Position numbers and translations under genes: made by a program
In this document: positions 7,135-16,170 of the stretch, one piece after another
Numbering within the stretch: position 1 is the stretch's first letter
Layout of the letters: each line of letters opens with the position of its first letter
Notes under the pieces: generated by a model
Databases searched by the model: none
Told to the model about the DNA's origin: nothing
Seen by the model: only the letters and a program-made list of their open reading frames with translations
Origin: Lewinellaceae bacterium
GTDB lineage: Bacteria > Bacteroidota > Bacteroidia > Chitinophagales > Saprospiraceae
Assembly (NCBI GenBank): GCA_020636105.1
Contig: JACJYL010000002.1
Span: 2,012,001 to 2,076,000 of the forward strand
Length of the DNA stretch: 64,000 nt
Direction: 5' to 3'

Positions 7135-10100
7135 CTAATGTCTGCAGGAACAACCGGAATGCATAAAACTGTTGGTAACGCTATCCAATGGCCAGGCGTT
7201 TCCGCTACCCGGCTGTTCAAAGTAAAATTTGCTGCGTTTTTTATCGTAATTCCCGGTTTCATTCAACGTAGCTGCATCATACAACCTTCCGTTCAACATG
7301 ACATACCGGATCGATTCGGAATGGTGAATATCTTCAAGAGGATTTTCATCCAAAATGATCAAATCAGCCAGTTTACCCGCTTCTATGGAACCGATCTCTT
7401 TGTCCATTCCCAAATATTTAGCTCCGTTAATCGTGGCGCATTTTAATGCCTGGTGGTTGGACATTCCGCCCTGGGCCAGCATCCAAAGTTCCCAGTGAGC
7501 GCCCAATCCCTGCAACTGGCCATGGGAACCTAAATTGATGTTCACTCCATTTTCCTGAAGTTTGGCACAGGATTGGGAGGTTAAAATGTGTCCGTTTTGG
7601 TATTCCTCTTCGGGAATCATAGTACGGTGACGGGAACGGGCATCAATGATGGCACGGGGGGTAAACGACAACAATTTCTCGTTTTCCCAAACATTGCTGT
7701 GTTGATAAAAATAGTACTCTCCGTTAACCCCGCCATAATTGACGATAAGTGTGGGGGTATTGTGGGAGTCTGTTGACCCCCAGAATTTTAAAACATCCTG
7801 ATACAAAGGCGCCACAGGTATATTGTGCTCTATCCCGGTGTGGCCATCCGCCACCATGGTGAGATTGTGATAGAAGAAAGAACCTCCTTCCGGCACCACC
7901 AGCATGCCCAGTTCACGGGCGGCCTGGATCACCTGCTGGCGCTGGTCCCTGCGTGGCTGATTGTAACTTTTTACAGAAAAAGCGCCATAGGCTTTGGTAC
8001 GTCTAAGGGCTGAACGGGCGTCATCAAGGCTATTGATGACTGCTTTAAAATCACCTTCTGCCCCATACAAAATAACCCCTGTTGAAAATAAACGGGGGCC
8101 GAGCATCTCCCCGGCTTTGATCATTTCAGATTGGGAAAAGATCATTTCAGAATTGGAAGAGGGGTCATGAGCCGTTGTTACCCCAAAAGCAAGGTTGGCG
8201 TAATACTCCCATTGCTTTTTTGGGCTGAGGCCCATTCTGAAATTTCCCAGGTGACCGTGAACGTCAACCATTCCGGGCATGATGGTTTTTCCTTCCATGT
8301 TGTAAACTTTAGCCTCTTGCGGAATACGTACATTTTTACCCACTTTTTTGATCCGGTTGCCTTCCACCAGTACGGTACCCGATTCAATCACTTTATCGCC
8401 ATCCATGGTAATGATCCTGACATTAGTGAAAGCCACCGTCCCTTCAGGGCGATCAGAAGGCAACTGCAGATTAATTTTCAAGCCTGCAGTATCAACAGGA
8501 GGCACCGTATCCAGGGAACCTTCCAAAAAAGTAAACCGTCGTGTCAGTTCGTCGCTAAAATACTCATTGCCAAGGGTCCAGAACAGTTTTTTGCTGTTGG
8601 AAGACCAGTGCAAATTCACCCCGGCATCCCGAGCTACCTGGGCCACGGGTATCGCTTTGGTCTCTGCGGAAAGTTCCATAGCTTTTCCAGGCAACGGCAT
8701 GGGAGCAATGTAAACCTTGTATAAGTCTGAAAAGGCAATCCACTTATTATCGGGGCTGGGTGAAAATTGAGTGGCATATTTGGTTTCAAAAATGACCTTT
8801 TCATCCGAACCATCCGGTTTGATGGATTTGAAAGATTTTTTTAAACTGCCGAAAATTTCGCCCCCTGTGGAAAGAAAAAGTCTTTTACCTACTTGATCAA
8901 AAACCGGATTTTCTCCTTGTTCCGTAACAAATTTCAAATCACTGCCATTCGCATTCATCAAATAAATTCCTGCCTTTTCCGAATGGGTAAAGCCTTGATG
9001 GCCATTGCCGCCTTCCTTCCTAAAGACGATAAATTTACCATCCGGTGAAAAGCAAGGGGTACGATATATTCCTTTTTGGGAAGTCAGCTTCACGATCCGC
9101 TCCTCCCCCGCGCCGGCATCCAGCTTAAAAAGGTTAACAGCTCCCATTGCTTCATCGTCCCAGGATACATAAACGACAGATTTTCCATCAGGCGAAAAGC
9201 AAGGTTCAAATTCCAGGTCTGTGCTATGGGTCAGCCGTTGAGGCGTTCCATTGGGCAGATCCATTTTCCAAAGGTGGCCGACGGCATTAAAAACAGCCGT
9301 TTTCTCATCAGGCGAGGTGCGCAGGTGGCGGATGGCTTTCACCTCGAAATTATCTGTGAAGGCATGATTTTCAAACCGCAATGTTTCAGCGAATTTTTGT
9401 TTGGCTTTTACACTAAAAGGAATATTCGAGGCTTCCCCTGTTTTGGCATCCACCTTCCACAATTTACCCTTTCCCCAAATTACGATATTTTTATCATCCG
9501 GCATCCAGTCGAAACCAGTGTAAGAACCAAAAATAGTCCAGGCCTCCTGCTGGTCTTTGGTGAGCCCGTCAAATAAAGGAAATTGTTCCCCTGTCTCCAG
9601 GTCATGTACAAAAAGAACTGATTTCGTTCGTATTCTTCTGACAAAAGCCAGTTTTTTACCGTCATTGGATATCTGCGGCCGAACCGCTCCACCCGGGCCG
9701 CTGACGACCGTTTCAATTTTACCCTCTTGCCTGTCATAACGTTTGATGACGAATATCTGGCTATTGGGGTCTTTATTGTATTGAAAATAACCTCCGGGGT
9801 ACACATCTTCACTGAAATAAACATACCGCCCGTCGGGAGAAATTGAAGGCTCATTGACATCCTGCTGATCATTTTTGCGTTTGGTCAATTGCACGCCGGT
9901 TCCTCCGGAAATATGATACAGCCACATTTCTCCTGCCCCAAGGGAACGCTCGGAGGTGAAATGTTTTCTGGCTACAAAGTATTGATTGTCCGGCATCCAG
10001 GCGGCATTATTGAGCAGGCGAAACTTTTCCTCTGTGACCTGTTTTGCCTCCTTTCCTTCGGTATCCATGACCCAGATGTTATCGCCGCCGCCGGCGTCGC

Positions 10101-10413
10101 TGGTAAACAATATTTTCTTACCATCCGGACTAAAACGGGGTTGGACTTCCCAGGCCAGGCCCTGTCGCAATACCGTCGCCTTCCCGCCAGCAACAGGCAT
10201 TTTATAAATATCCCCCAGCAGATCAAAAACAATGGTTTTTCCGTCAGGGCTGACATCCAGGTTCATCCATGTACCCTCGTCAAGATCAAATTCCACCTCC
10301 TTGTAATTTCCTGGCGGATTGTTGACGTCCCACTTTTTTTTGTCTTTTTTGTCCTGGCTAAAGCCGAAAAAAACCATAAGCAATAATAATCCGGTAAGCA
10401 GTGTTCTGATCAT
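7135..10413 (-). CDS. Exported amidohydrolase with N-terminal TolB/PD40 beta-propeller
   Basis: The product has 1092 residues. A signal peptide (MIRTLLTGLLLLMVFFGFSQ) is followed by about 600 residues of repeated 'sPDGk.i.F' propeller blades (for example ISPDGRYVYFSED, FSPDGKKILFTS). Residues about 690-1060 are an amidohydrolase domain. It starts with MEGKTIMPGMVDVHGHLG, whose HxH pair binds metal, and later has HTGIEH, NLGSHGQLQG and the C-terminal EIGSIEAGKLADLIILDENP. Bacteroidota commonly carry this fusion, thought to act on peptides or cyclic amides in the periplasm; the substrate is not known. The gene is alone on its strand and its 3' end faces the terminator of the preceding gene. Confidence 0.9.
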   Translation of the reverse strand: MIRTLLTGLLLLMVFFGFSQDKKDKKKWDVNNPPGNYKEVEFDLDEGTWMNLDVSPDGKTIVFDLLGDIYKMPVAGGKATVLRQGLAWEVQPRFSPDGKKILFTSDAGGGDNIWVMDTEGKEAKQVTEEKFRLLNNAAWMPDNQYFVARKHFTSERSLGAGEMWLYHISGGTGVQLTKRKNDQQDVNEPSISPDGRYVYFSEDVYPGGYFQYNKDPNSQIFVIKRYDRQEGKIETVVSGPGGAVRPQISNDGKKLAFVRRIRTKSVLFVHDLETGEQFPLFDGLTKDQQEAWTIFGSYTGFDWMPDDKNIVIWGKGKLWKVDAKTGEASNIPFSVKAKQKFAETLRFENHAFTDNFEVKAIRHLRTSPDEKTAVFNAVGHLWKMDLPNGTPQRLTHSTDLEFEPCFSPDGKSVVYVSWDDEAMGAVNLFKLDAGAGEERIVKLTSQKGIYRTPCFSPDGKFIVFRKEGGNGHQGFTHSEKAGIYLMNANGSDLKFVTEQGENPVFDQVGKRLFLSTGGEIFGSLKKSFKSIKPDGSDEKVIFETKYATQFSPSPDNKWIAFSDLYKVYIAPMPLPGKAMELSAETKAIPVAQVARDAGVNLHWSSNSKKLFWTLGNEYFSDELTRRFTFLEGSLDTVPPVDTAGLKINLQLPSDRPEGTVAFTNVRIITMDGDKVIESGTVLVEGNRIKKVGKNVRIPQEAKVYNMEGKTIMPGMVDVHGHLGNFRMGLSPKKQWEYYANLAFGVTTAHDPSSNSEMIFSQSEMIKAGEMLGPRLFSTGVILYGAEGDFKAVINSLDDARSALRRTKAYGAFSVKSYNQPRRDQRQQVIQAARELGMLVVPEGGSFFYHNLTMVADGHTGIEHNIPVAPLYQDVLKFWGSTDSHNTPTLIVNYGGVNGEYYFYQHSNVWENEKLLSFTPRAIIDARSRHRTMIPEEEYQNGHILTSQSCAKLQENGVNINLGSHGQLQGLGAHWELWMLAQGGMSNHQALKCATINGAKYLGMDKEIGSIEAGKLADLIILDENPLEDIHHSESIRYVMLNGRLYDAATLNETGNYDKKRSKFYFEQPGSGNAWPLDSVTNSFMHSGCSCRH

Positions 10414-10584
10414 GTTTCTTTTTTTTAATGGTTAAGTTGGTCTGGTTCAAAAAATGCTGATCAAAAATAATTAAGAATGGGATAGGGAGGTAACAGTGCG
10501 TGAATGAAATAATCCATAAAATTGGAAAGAAGGTTTTTTTGAAAATTTATGTTTCATCTATTTTTAATTTTAAATTAATTGTAT

Positions 10585-10592
10585 TATTTTTG
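10585..10592 (+). promoter_or_regulatory. Possible -7 box for the DinD-like gene
   Basis: TATTTTTG matches TAnnTTTG and lies 33 bp before the ATG at 10626 in a very AT-rich leader. The surrounding sequence is so T-rich that a chance match is possible. Confidence 0.35.
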
Positions 10593-10625
10593 AAGCACTG
10601 AATATTTAACCCATAAAAATTCGAA

Positions 10626-11471
10626 ATGGAAGAACAAAACAAATTAATCGTATTTCAAGAAAAAGGGATTCGTCGTGTATGGCATGAAGATGAGTGGTGG
10701 TTTGCGGTGGCAGATGTTATTGAAGCATTAACAGATTCGAACGATGTTAGACAATACATCAAAAAAATGCGAAAGAGGGATGACCAACTGAATACCAAAT
10801 GGGGTACAATTTGTACCCCACTTGAAATGACTGCCAAAGACGGAAAAAAAAGAAAAATAAATGCCTCCAATATTGAAGGGCTTTTCCGCATCATTCAGTC
10901 TATCCCTTCTCCGAAAGCTGAACCTTTCAAACAATGGCTTGCCAAAGTTGGATATGAACGTATACAGGAGATAGAAAATCCTGAGTTAGCAGCCCAAAGA
11001 GCACGAAATTACTACAAGGAATTAGGATATAGTGAAGCATGGATTGAGACTCGCCTAAAGAGCATTGAAATAAGGAGCAAACTAACAGATGAATGGGACG
11101 AACGGGGAGTGAAAAAAGGCAGAGAGTATTCTATTTTAACGGCAGAAATTTCTAAAGCTACTTTTGGATTAACACCTTCGGAATACAAAAATCATAAAGA
11201 TCTAACCAAGGAAAATCTTCGGGATCACATGACTGACCTCGAGTTAATTTTTACAATGCTAGGCGAAACAACTACTCGCGATAAAGCTATTGAAAAAGAT
11301 GCCCAGGGATTTGATAAAAACAAAGATGCGGCAATTGAAGGAGGTACTGCTGCCGGTAAAGCCCTTGACGCCTATGAAAAAGAAACACAAAAAAAAGTTG
11401 TGACGGACAAAAACTTCAAACACCAAATTGCCGAAGCTAAAAATAAAAATTTACCTCCAAATAACAGTTAG
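10626..11471 (+). CDS. DinD-like protein with BRO-N domain
   Basis: The product has 281 residues. Residues about 5-110 are a BRO family N-terminal domain (IRRVWHEDEWWFAVADVIEAL...DVRQYIKKMR), a DNA-binding module of phages and mobile elements. The rest matches the DNA-damage-inducible protein D family by pattern: NPELAAQRARNYYKELGYSEAWIETRLKSIEIR, then DEWDERGVKKGREYSILTAEI and a Lys/Asn-rich tail. DinD of E. coli is SOS-induced and inhibits RecA filaments; whether this homologue does the same is unknown. The gene is clearly more AT-rich than its neighbours and sits alone, consistent with horizontal acquisition. Its stop overlaps that of the convergent methyltransferase gene by 4 bp. No LexA-like box could be identified with confidence. 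Confidence 0.85.
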   Translation: MEEQNKLIVFQEKGIRRVWHEDEWWFAVADVIEALTDSNDVRQYIKKMRKRDDQLNTKWGTICTPLEMTAKDGKKRKINASNIEGLFRIIQSIPSPKAEPFKQWLAKVGYERIQEIENPELAAQRARNYYKELGYSEAWIETRLKSIEIRSKLTDEWDERGVKKGREYSILTAEISKATFGLTPSEYKNHKDLTKENLRDHMTDLELIFTMLGETTTRDKAIEKDAQGFDKNKDAAIEGGTAAGKALDAYEKETQKKVVTDKNFKHQIAEAKNKNLPPNNS

Positions 11472-12688
11472 CTCAACCGATAATACACACTTTTCAAATA
11501 AGCCCCTTCAGGGAAACCAACCGGATGATCGATATCATGATATGTTTTTTCGAGCTCTTCGAAACCGCGCCCAGAGTTTTGTATCTCCCGAAGCACCAGG
11601 TCGAAATATTCATCGGCCTTGATGCGGCTGGAGCAGGAAGCCATCAGGAGCACGCCGTTTGGGGCGACGAGATGAATGGCCAACTGGCACAATCGGCTGT
11701 AGGTGTTTAAAGCCCGAAGGCGTTCACTGTCTCTTTTGGCAAAAGAAGGCGGATCGACGATGACAATATCAAAGGTTTTGCCTTGCGAGTGCAACTGTTG
11801 CATCCCTTCAAAAGCGTCAACAGCCATGATTTGGTGGTTTACTTTTTTGAAATTTAAGGCCACATTGTCCTGGGCCATGGAAAGCGCCTGGGCACTGATA
11901 TCCAGGCTGATGACCTCCCGGGCTCCGCCGCCTAATGCATGGACGGAGAATCCTCCCGCATAGGCAAATATATCCAGCACGCTTTTCCCTTCGGAAATTT
12001 GTCCGATCTTCTTTCGGTTGTTGCGATGATCGAGGAAAAACCCTGTTTTGTGCCCCTGGATGACGTTGGCGGAAAATTTCAGTCCATGCTCCCTGAAAAT
12101 GACCGATTGATCAGACAAAGTTCCCATTAAAACCTGCCCGTCCTTTAGCCCGTAAATGGAATCTCCTGCCTGCTGCATGGCGCGGCTCAACCTCAAAACG
12201 AGTACTTTGCTTTGGCTGACTTCAACCAGTTTAGGCAATACTATTTTTAAATAAGGCAGCCAGATCTGGGAATACAATTTCACCACCAAAACGCCTGCAT
12301 ATACATCCGCAATGAGCCCCGGCAACCCGTCGTTTTCTCCGTGGATGAGGCGATAACTGTCTGTTTCCGTTTCCAACAGGGGCAGGCGGAGGGTATGGGC
12401 TGTTTTTATTCTGGCTTCAAACCAATCGGCATCGATTTGTGCAGAAGTATGAAAATGCAGCACCTTTATGCGAATGGGCGAAAAGGGATCGAATAATCCG
12501 GCAGCGAGGAATTTATTTTTTTTCTGATCGTAAATAATGGCAAGGTCACCAGGGTTCCCTTTTATACTTTGCTTCCGGATGGCTTCCTCAAATACCCAGG
12601 GATGCCCCTTATGGATGGCTTTCTCAGCAGCAGGTTTTACCTTTATGGCAATTCTTTGAATGGGAATATCCGGGAAATTTTCCAGCAC
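11468..12688 (-). CDS. RlmI-like class I SAM-dependent rRNA (cytosine-5) methyltransferase
   Basis: The product has 406 residues. An N-terminal PUA domain (AIKVKPAAEKAIHKGHPWVFEEAI) binds RNA. A central EEHEAD/RNase-L-like segment leads into a Rossmann methyltransferase with motif I LDIFAYAGGFSVHAL, motif IV DIVIVDPPSFAKRD and a Cys loop MASCSSRIKADEYF. This architecture is that of RlmI, which makes m5C1962 in 23S rRNA in E. coli; the exact target here is inferred. The two bordering genes have unrelated roles, and the gene ends 4 bp inside the dinD-like gene on the other strand. Confidence 0.88.
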   Translation of the reverse strand: MLENFPDIPIQRIAIKVKPAAEKAIHKGHPWVFEEAIRKQSIKGNPGDLAIIYDQKKNKFLAAGLFDPFSPIRIKVLHFHTSAQIDADWFEARIKTAHTLRLPLLETETDSYRLIHGENDGLPGLIADVYAGVLVVKLYSQIWLPYLKIVLPKLVEVSQSKVLVLRLSRAMQQAGDSIYGLKDGQVLMGTLSDQSVIFREHGLKFSANVIQGHKTGFFLDHRNNRKKIGQISEGKSVLDIFAYAGGFSVHALGGGAREVISLDISAQALSMAQDNVALNFKKVNHQIMAVDAFEGMQQLHSQGKTFDIVIVDPPSFAKRDSERLRALNTYSRLCQLAIHLVAPNGVLLMASCSSRIKADEYFDLVLREIQNSGRGFEELEKTYHDIDHPVGFPEGAYLKSVYYRLS

Positions 12689-12967
12689 TTTGATTTATTT
12701 TTTATTCCTTATGTTTTGCGAAAGCCCTTGCGATCATGAACTTACCCGACAAAAGTAACAAATTTACCCAAGTCGCTTTCCATTTTCACCCTACTTGAAT
12801 CTGTGATCTTCATTTGAATTTCAAGTAAAAAAGATGTTCCCGACAGGCTAATTTCATAAATTCCTGTGAGGGAAAAAAATCAGAACTATTCCATTTCTTC
12901 CAATTCAATGTCTCAAAGGTGCCCTACAATTCAAAAGAAACCTTAATTTTGAGCCGTGAAACTTACT

Positions 12968-13128
12968 CAACAAGCATCGAGCAACCAGCATCAAGTAACC
13001 AGCAACGAGTATCAAGCAACCAGCAACAAGCAACAAGCAACGAGTATCAAGTAACCAGCAACAAGTAACCAGAAACAAGCAACAAGCAACCAGCAACAAG
13101 CAACGAGTATCAAGTAACCAGCAACCAG
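12968..13128 (+). repeat. Tandem heptanucleotide array, 23 units, ending at the rpe start
   Basis: Twenty-three 7-bp units follow each other with no indel, from 12968 to 13128. Four positions are constant and three vary: consensus (C/T/A)A(A/T)C(A/C/G)AG. Examples are CAACAAG, TAACCAG, CAACGAG and TATCAAG. The pair CAACGAG-TATCAAG occurs three times, showing higher-order duplication. The array stops four bases (CACC) before the rpe ATG, so it occupies the place of the normal ribosome-binding region. Similar arrays occur at 16952, 38824 and 43874. Confidence 0.95.
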
Positions 13129-13132
13129 CACC

Positions 13133-13807
13133 ATGTCAAAACAAAAAAAATTAGCACCTTCCATTTTATCTGCAGACTATGTCAACCTCGAAAGAGACAT
13201 CACGATGATCCAGAAGGCAGGAGCAGACCTGTTGCACCTGGATGTAATGGACGGCCATTTTGTACCCAACCTGACGATCGGCCCACCCATCATTAAGGCC
13301 ATCAAACGGATAGCTACGGTTCCCTGTGATGTGCACCTGATGATCACCAATCCCGGGGATTATGTGGATGCTTATTGTGATGCCGGAGCGGATTATCTTA
13401 CCGTACATGTGGAAGCAGCAACGCATCTGCATCGCATCATCCAGCACATAAAATCGAGAGGGGTTAAAGCCGGAATTTCCCTAAATCCGCACACACCGCT
13501 CTCTTCCATTGAAGAAGTGCTCGGTGACCTGGACCTCATTCTCATCATGTCGGTCAACCCTGGTTTTGGTGGACAGTCTTTTATCCCCAACACCCTCGAC
13601 AAGGTGCGTCGGTTAAACAAAATACTGGAGAAACGCGGGTTGCAACACATTGAAATAGAAATTGACGGAGGGGCCCATTACGACAACATGGCCGAAATCC
13701 TGGAGGCCGGAGCGGATATTATTGTCTCCGGATCTGCGGTTTTTAACGCGGAAAACCCGACAGAAATGGTGCATAAAATGAAGGCCTTATTGGCGAAATA
13801 TTCTTAA
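13133..13807 (+). CDS. rpe: Ribulose-phosphate 3-epimerase
   Basis: The product has 224 residues, the normal length, and interconverts ribulose 5-phosphate and xylulose 5-phosphate in the pentose phosphate pathway. The TIM barrel is intact: LAPSILSADYVNLERD at the start, HLDVMDGHFVPNLTIGP with catalytic Asp and metal-binding His, DVHLMI, MSVNPGFGGQSF and the phosphate loop VDGG-like EIDGGAHYD followed by IIVSGSAVF. The ATG at 13133 comes four bases after a 23-unit heptanucleotide array, leaving no space for a conventional leader. The gene is followed after 12 bp by a small membrane protein gene, so the two are likely one operon. Confidence 0.95.
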   Translation: MSKQKKLAPSILSADYVNLERDITMIQKAGADLLHLDVMDGHFVPNLTIGPPIIKAIKRIATVPCDVHLMITNPGDYVDAYCDAGADYLTVHVEAATHLHRIIQHIKSRGVKAGISLNPHTPLSSIEEVLGDLDLILIMSVNPGFGGQSFIPNTLDKVRRLNKILEKRGLQHIEIEIDGGAHYDNMAEILEAGADIIVSGSAVFNAENPTEMVHKMKALLAKYS

Positions 13808-13819
13808 ATCAACCTTTCC

Positions 13820-14044
13820 ATGGAAGAAAAACAGAAGCAGCCTTCACTGGTCAAATCATCCTTGTTTTTCGCAGGACTGATGTATTTGTGCTTGACGGTA
13901 CTCTTTCCTTTGGCCATCGGAGACGAACTCACCATGCGCAACCTGCTCATCGGCATTCCCTTATGGACAGCCTTTGGTTTTGGACATGCATACCTAATGA
14001 AAAAATATCCTTATAAACCCCAATATCCACAGAAGAAAAAGTAG
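13820..14044 (+). CDS. Small two-helix membrane protein
   Basis: The product has 74 residues. Two hydrophobic segments are visible: SSLFFAGLMYLCLTVLFPLA (residues about 13-32) and LLIGIPLWTAFGFGHAYLM (about 42-60). A basic, Lys/Tyr/Pro-rich tail follows (KKYPYKPQYPQKKK). The topology is probably N-in/C-in. It starts 12 bp after the rpe stop, so it is probably co-transcribed, but no link to the pentose phosphate pathway can be seen. No family is recognised. Confidence 0.65.
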   Translation: MEEKQKQPSLVKSSLFFAGLMYLCLTVLFPLAIGDELTMRNLLIGIPLWTAFGFGHAYLMKKYPYKPQYPQKKK

Positions 14045-14229
14045 GGTTTCATCAAAATATCGGGACTGTCCAAGGTTTCATGTTCAAAGTTCAAGTTGAG
14101 CGAAGCGAAATCCCGTACCGCAGGTCGGGGTTGTTATAGATTATCAAGAATTTAGAGGCTCTAAGCATCAAATCATTTTAGCATTGCAGCATCAAACCAT
14201 CGTTGCATTGTAGCATCTTACTATCAAAC

Positions 14230-14317
14230 CATCGCAGCATCGCAGCATCGTAGCATTGTAGCATTGTAGCATCGTAGCATTGTAGCATCGTAGCATCGTA
14301 GCATTGTAGCATTATAG
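14230..14317. repeat. Tandem octanucleotide array, 11 units, at the ggt 3' end
   Basis: Eleven 8-bp units CAT(C/T)G(C/T)AG run in perfect phase from 14230 to 14317. The next partial unit (TATCAATA) contains the stop codon of the minus-strand gamma-glutamyltransferase gene. Less regular copies of the same word extend upstream to about 14160. This unit is unrelated in sequence to the heptad arrays but shows the same pattern of fixed and pyrimidine-variable positions. Confidence 0.92.
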
Positions 14318-14319
14318 TA

Positions 14320-16011
14320 TCAATACCCCATCGCCGCTCCATCCTTCCTCGACTCTGACGCCCCGTAATACACCTTATTCACCGGATCCCACTTGATGGC
14401 CTGATAGCCGCCATAACCTCCTATCGAAGATCCCAGTTTATGGCCTTTGCCCATCAATTCACGTCTGACGAGCGGACTAAACCCTTCCTCAAGATTTAGC
14501 ACTCCTCCATCGGTCATGATCTCCCCGGTGGGTTGTGAAGAACCTTCATGGCGCATCCTCGGCGCATCCCCGGCTTCCTGGACATTCATTTCGAAATCTA
14601 TGATATTGATGAGTACCTGGGCATGTCCCTGCGGCTGCATCGCACCTCCCATTACTCCGAAACTGAGGAAAGGTTGCCCGTCTTTGGTCACAAAACCCGG
14701 GATGATGGTATGAAATGGTCTTTTGCCCGGCGCGTATACATTATAATGGTTTTCATCCAGGCTGAAGAGTTCTCCACGGTCCTGGAGGATAAAGCCCAAT
14801 CCCGTAGGCGTCATGCCTGACCCCATCCCGCGGTAGTTACTTTGGATCAGGGAAACCATATTGCCCCATTGGTCCGCCACGGTCAGGTAGATGGTATTGC
14901 TGGTTTCCAGGGCTCCGGCATCGTAGCGACGGGCCGCCCGGTTTGGATTGATCAGTTTTTGGCGTTCCTTGCCATATTCTTTGGAGAGGAGCACATTGTA
15001 ATCGATGTCGTGAAAATCAGTATCCGCATAATATTTGGCCCGATCTTCAAAAGCCAGTTTCTTGGCCTCCGTCAACACATGAAGGTATTCGCTGCTGCCA
15101 AACCCCATAGCGGCAATATCGTATTGCTCCAGGATATTGAGCATCTCTAAAGTGGCAATGCCCTGTCCGTTGGGGGGAAGTTCCCATACATCGTACCCGC
15201 GGTAATTGGTGGCCATGGGTTCCACCCATTCCGATTTGTGAGAAGCAAGGTCTTCATACGACAAAAAGCCACCATTTTCCTTCATATACTGGTCGATGAC
15301 ACGAGCAATCTCTCCTTTATAAAACACATCACGCCCTCCTTTGGCAATTTTTTCCAGGGTATTGGCGAGGTAGGGATTTTTGAAAATTTCCCCCTTTTCA
15401 GGCCCTCTGCCGTCGATGGTGAAGATCTCTTTAAACCCCGGGTATTTCGATAAAAAGGGTGCCGATCTTGTCCAGTAATAAGAAATCAATTCGGACACGG
15501 GAAATCCTTCCCGGGCATACCTGATGGCCGGTGCCAGGATGTCTTCCATTTTCATGCTGCCGAATTTTCCATTCAGCTCAAACCATCCGTCCACACAGCC
15601 GGGAACCGACACGGGAAGCGGCCCGTAGGCAGGAATACTCTCGTAACCGTTGTCTTTGAACCATTGCAGGGTCAGGCTTTTTGGCGAGCGTCCGCTGGCA
15701 TTCAGCCCGTACAGCTTTTTGGTTTTGGCATCCCAGACGATGGCAAAAAGATCACCCCCCATGCCGTTGCCGGTAGGTTCCATGAGGCCAAGTGTTGCAT
15801 TGGCGGCAATAGCCGCATCAATGGCGTTGCCGCCCGCTTTTAAAATATCGATGGCTACCATACTCGCCAGTGGCTGGGAAGTACAGGCCATACCATGTTG
15901 GGCAATGACTTCCGAACGCGAAGCAAAAGGCAGTCCGGTGAGACGATCCTGGGCCATGAGGTTAAAATTTAAAATAAACAAAAAACTGGAAACGAAGAGG
16001 AAACGTGCCAT
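14320..16011 (-). CDS. ggt: Gamma-glutamyltransferase (periplasmic)
   Basis: The product has 563 residues and a signal peptide (MARFLFVSSFLFILNFNLMA). It should be made as a precursor and self-cleave before a catalytic Thr. That residue is seen as Thr373 in ETSNTIYLTVADQWGN, followed by the substrate-binding YRGMGSGMTPTGLGFILQDRG. The start of the mature domain is MACTSQPLASMVAIDILKAGGNAIDAAIAANA, and the C-terminal half has VMGGAMQPQGHAQ, as expected. The enzyme splits glutathione and other gamma-glutamyl compounds. The family also includes cephalosporin acylase-like members, so the exact substrate is open. The gene is a single unit and its stop codon lies in the octanucleotide array. Confidence 0.92.
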   Translation of the reverse strand: MARFLFVSSFLFILNFNLMAQDRLTGLPFASRSEVIAQHGMACTSQPLASMVAIDILKAGGNAIDAAIAANATLGLMEPTGNGMGGDLFAIVWDAKTKKLYGLNASGRSPKSLTLQWFKDNGYESIPAYGPLPVSVPGCVDGWFELNGKFGSMKMEDILAPAIRYAREGFPVSELISYYWTRSAPFLSKYPGFKEIFTIDGRGPEKGEIFKNPYLANTLEKIAKGGRDVFYKGEIARVIDQYMKENGGFLSYEDLASHKSEWVEPMATNYRGYDVWELPPNGQGIATLEMLNILEQYDIAAMGFGSSEYLHVLTEAKKLAFEDRAKYYADTDFHDIDYNVLLSKEYGKERQKLINPNRAARRYDAGALETSNTIYLTVADQWGNMVSLIQSNYRGMGSGMTPTGLGFILQDRGELFSLDENHYNVYAPGKRPFHTIIPGFVTKDGQPFLSFGVMGGAMQPQGHAQVLINIIDFEMNVQEAGDAPRMRHEGSSQPTGEIMTDGGVLNLEEGFSPLVRRELMGKGHKLGSSIGGYGGYQAIKWDPVNKVYYGASESRKDGAAMGY

Positions 16012-16170
16012 GAGGGAAGTATTTTTCAGTGACTAATATCCAAATTAGGGAACCTCAAGGTAAGGAAAAAGCCCGAAATATAAAACAGATAATATTTCAG
16101 TCCATGCTGAGCATTAATGTCCATCCCCCAACACTTTAACCTTTAGTCTTTTTATTTTAGCCTTTACCGC

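Noticed and set aside
12905..13099. A minus-strand frame of Leu/Val/Cys-rich character over the heptad array
   Set aside because: It is a translation of the 7-bp repeat in a 21-bp cycle. Similar 'LLVTCYLLLVTCY' frames appear on every array; no real protein is supported.
12968..13128. CRISPR array
   Set aside because: The repeats are contiguous 7-bp units without spacers, and no cas gene is in the window.
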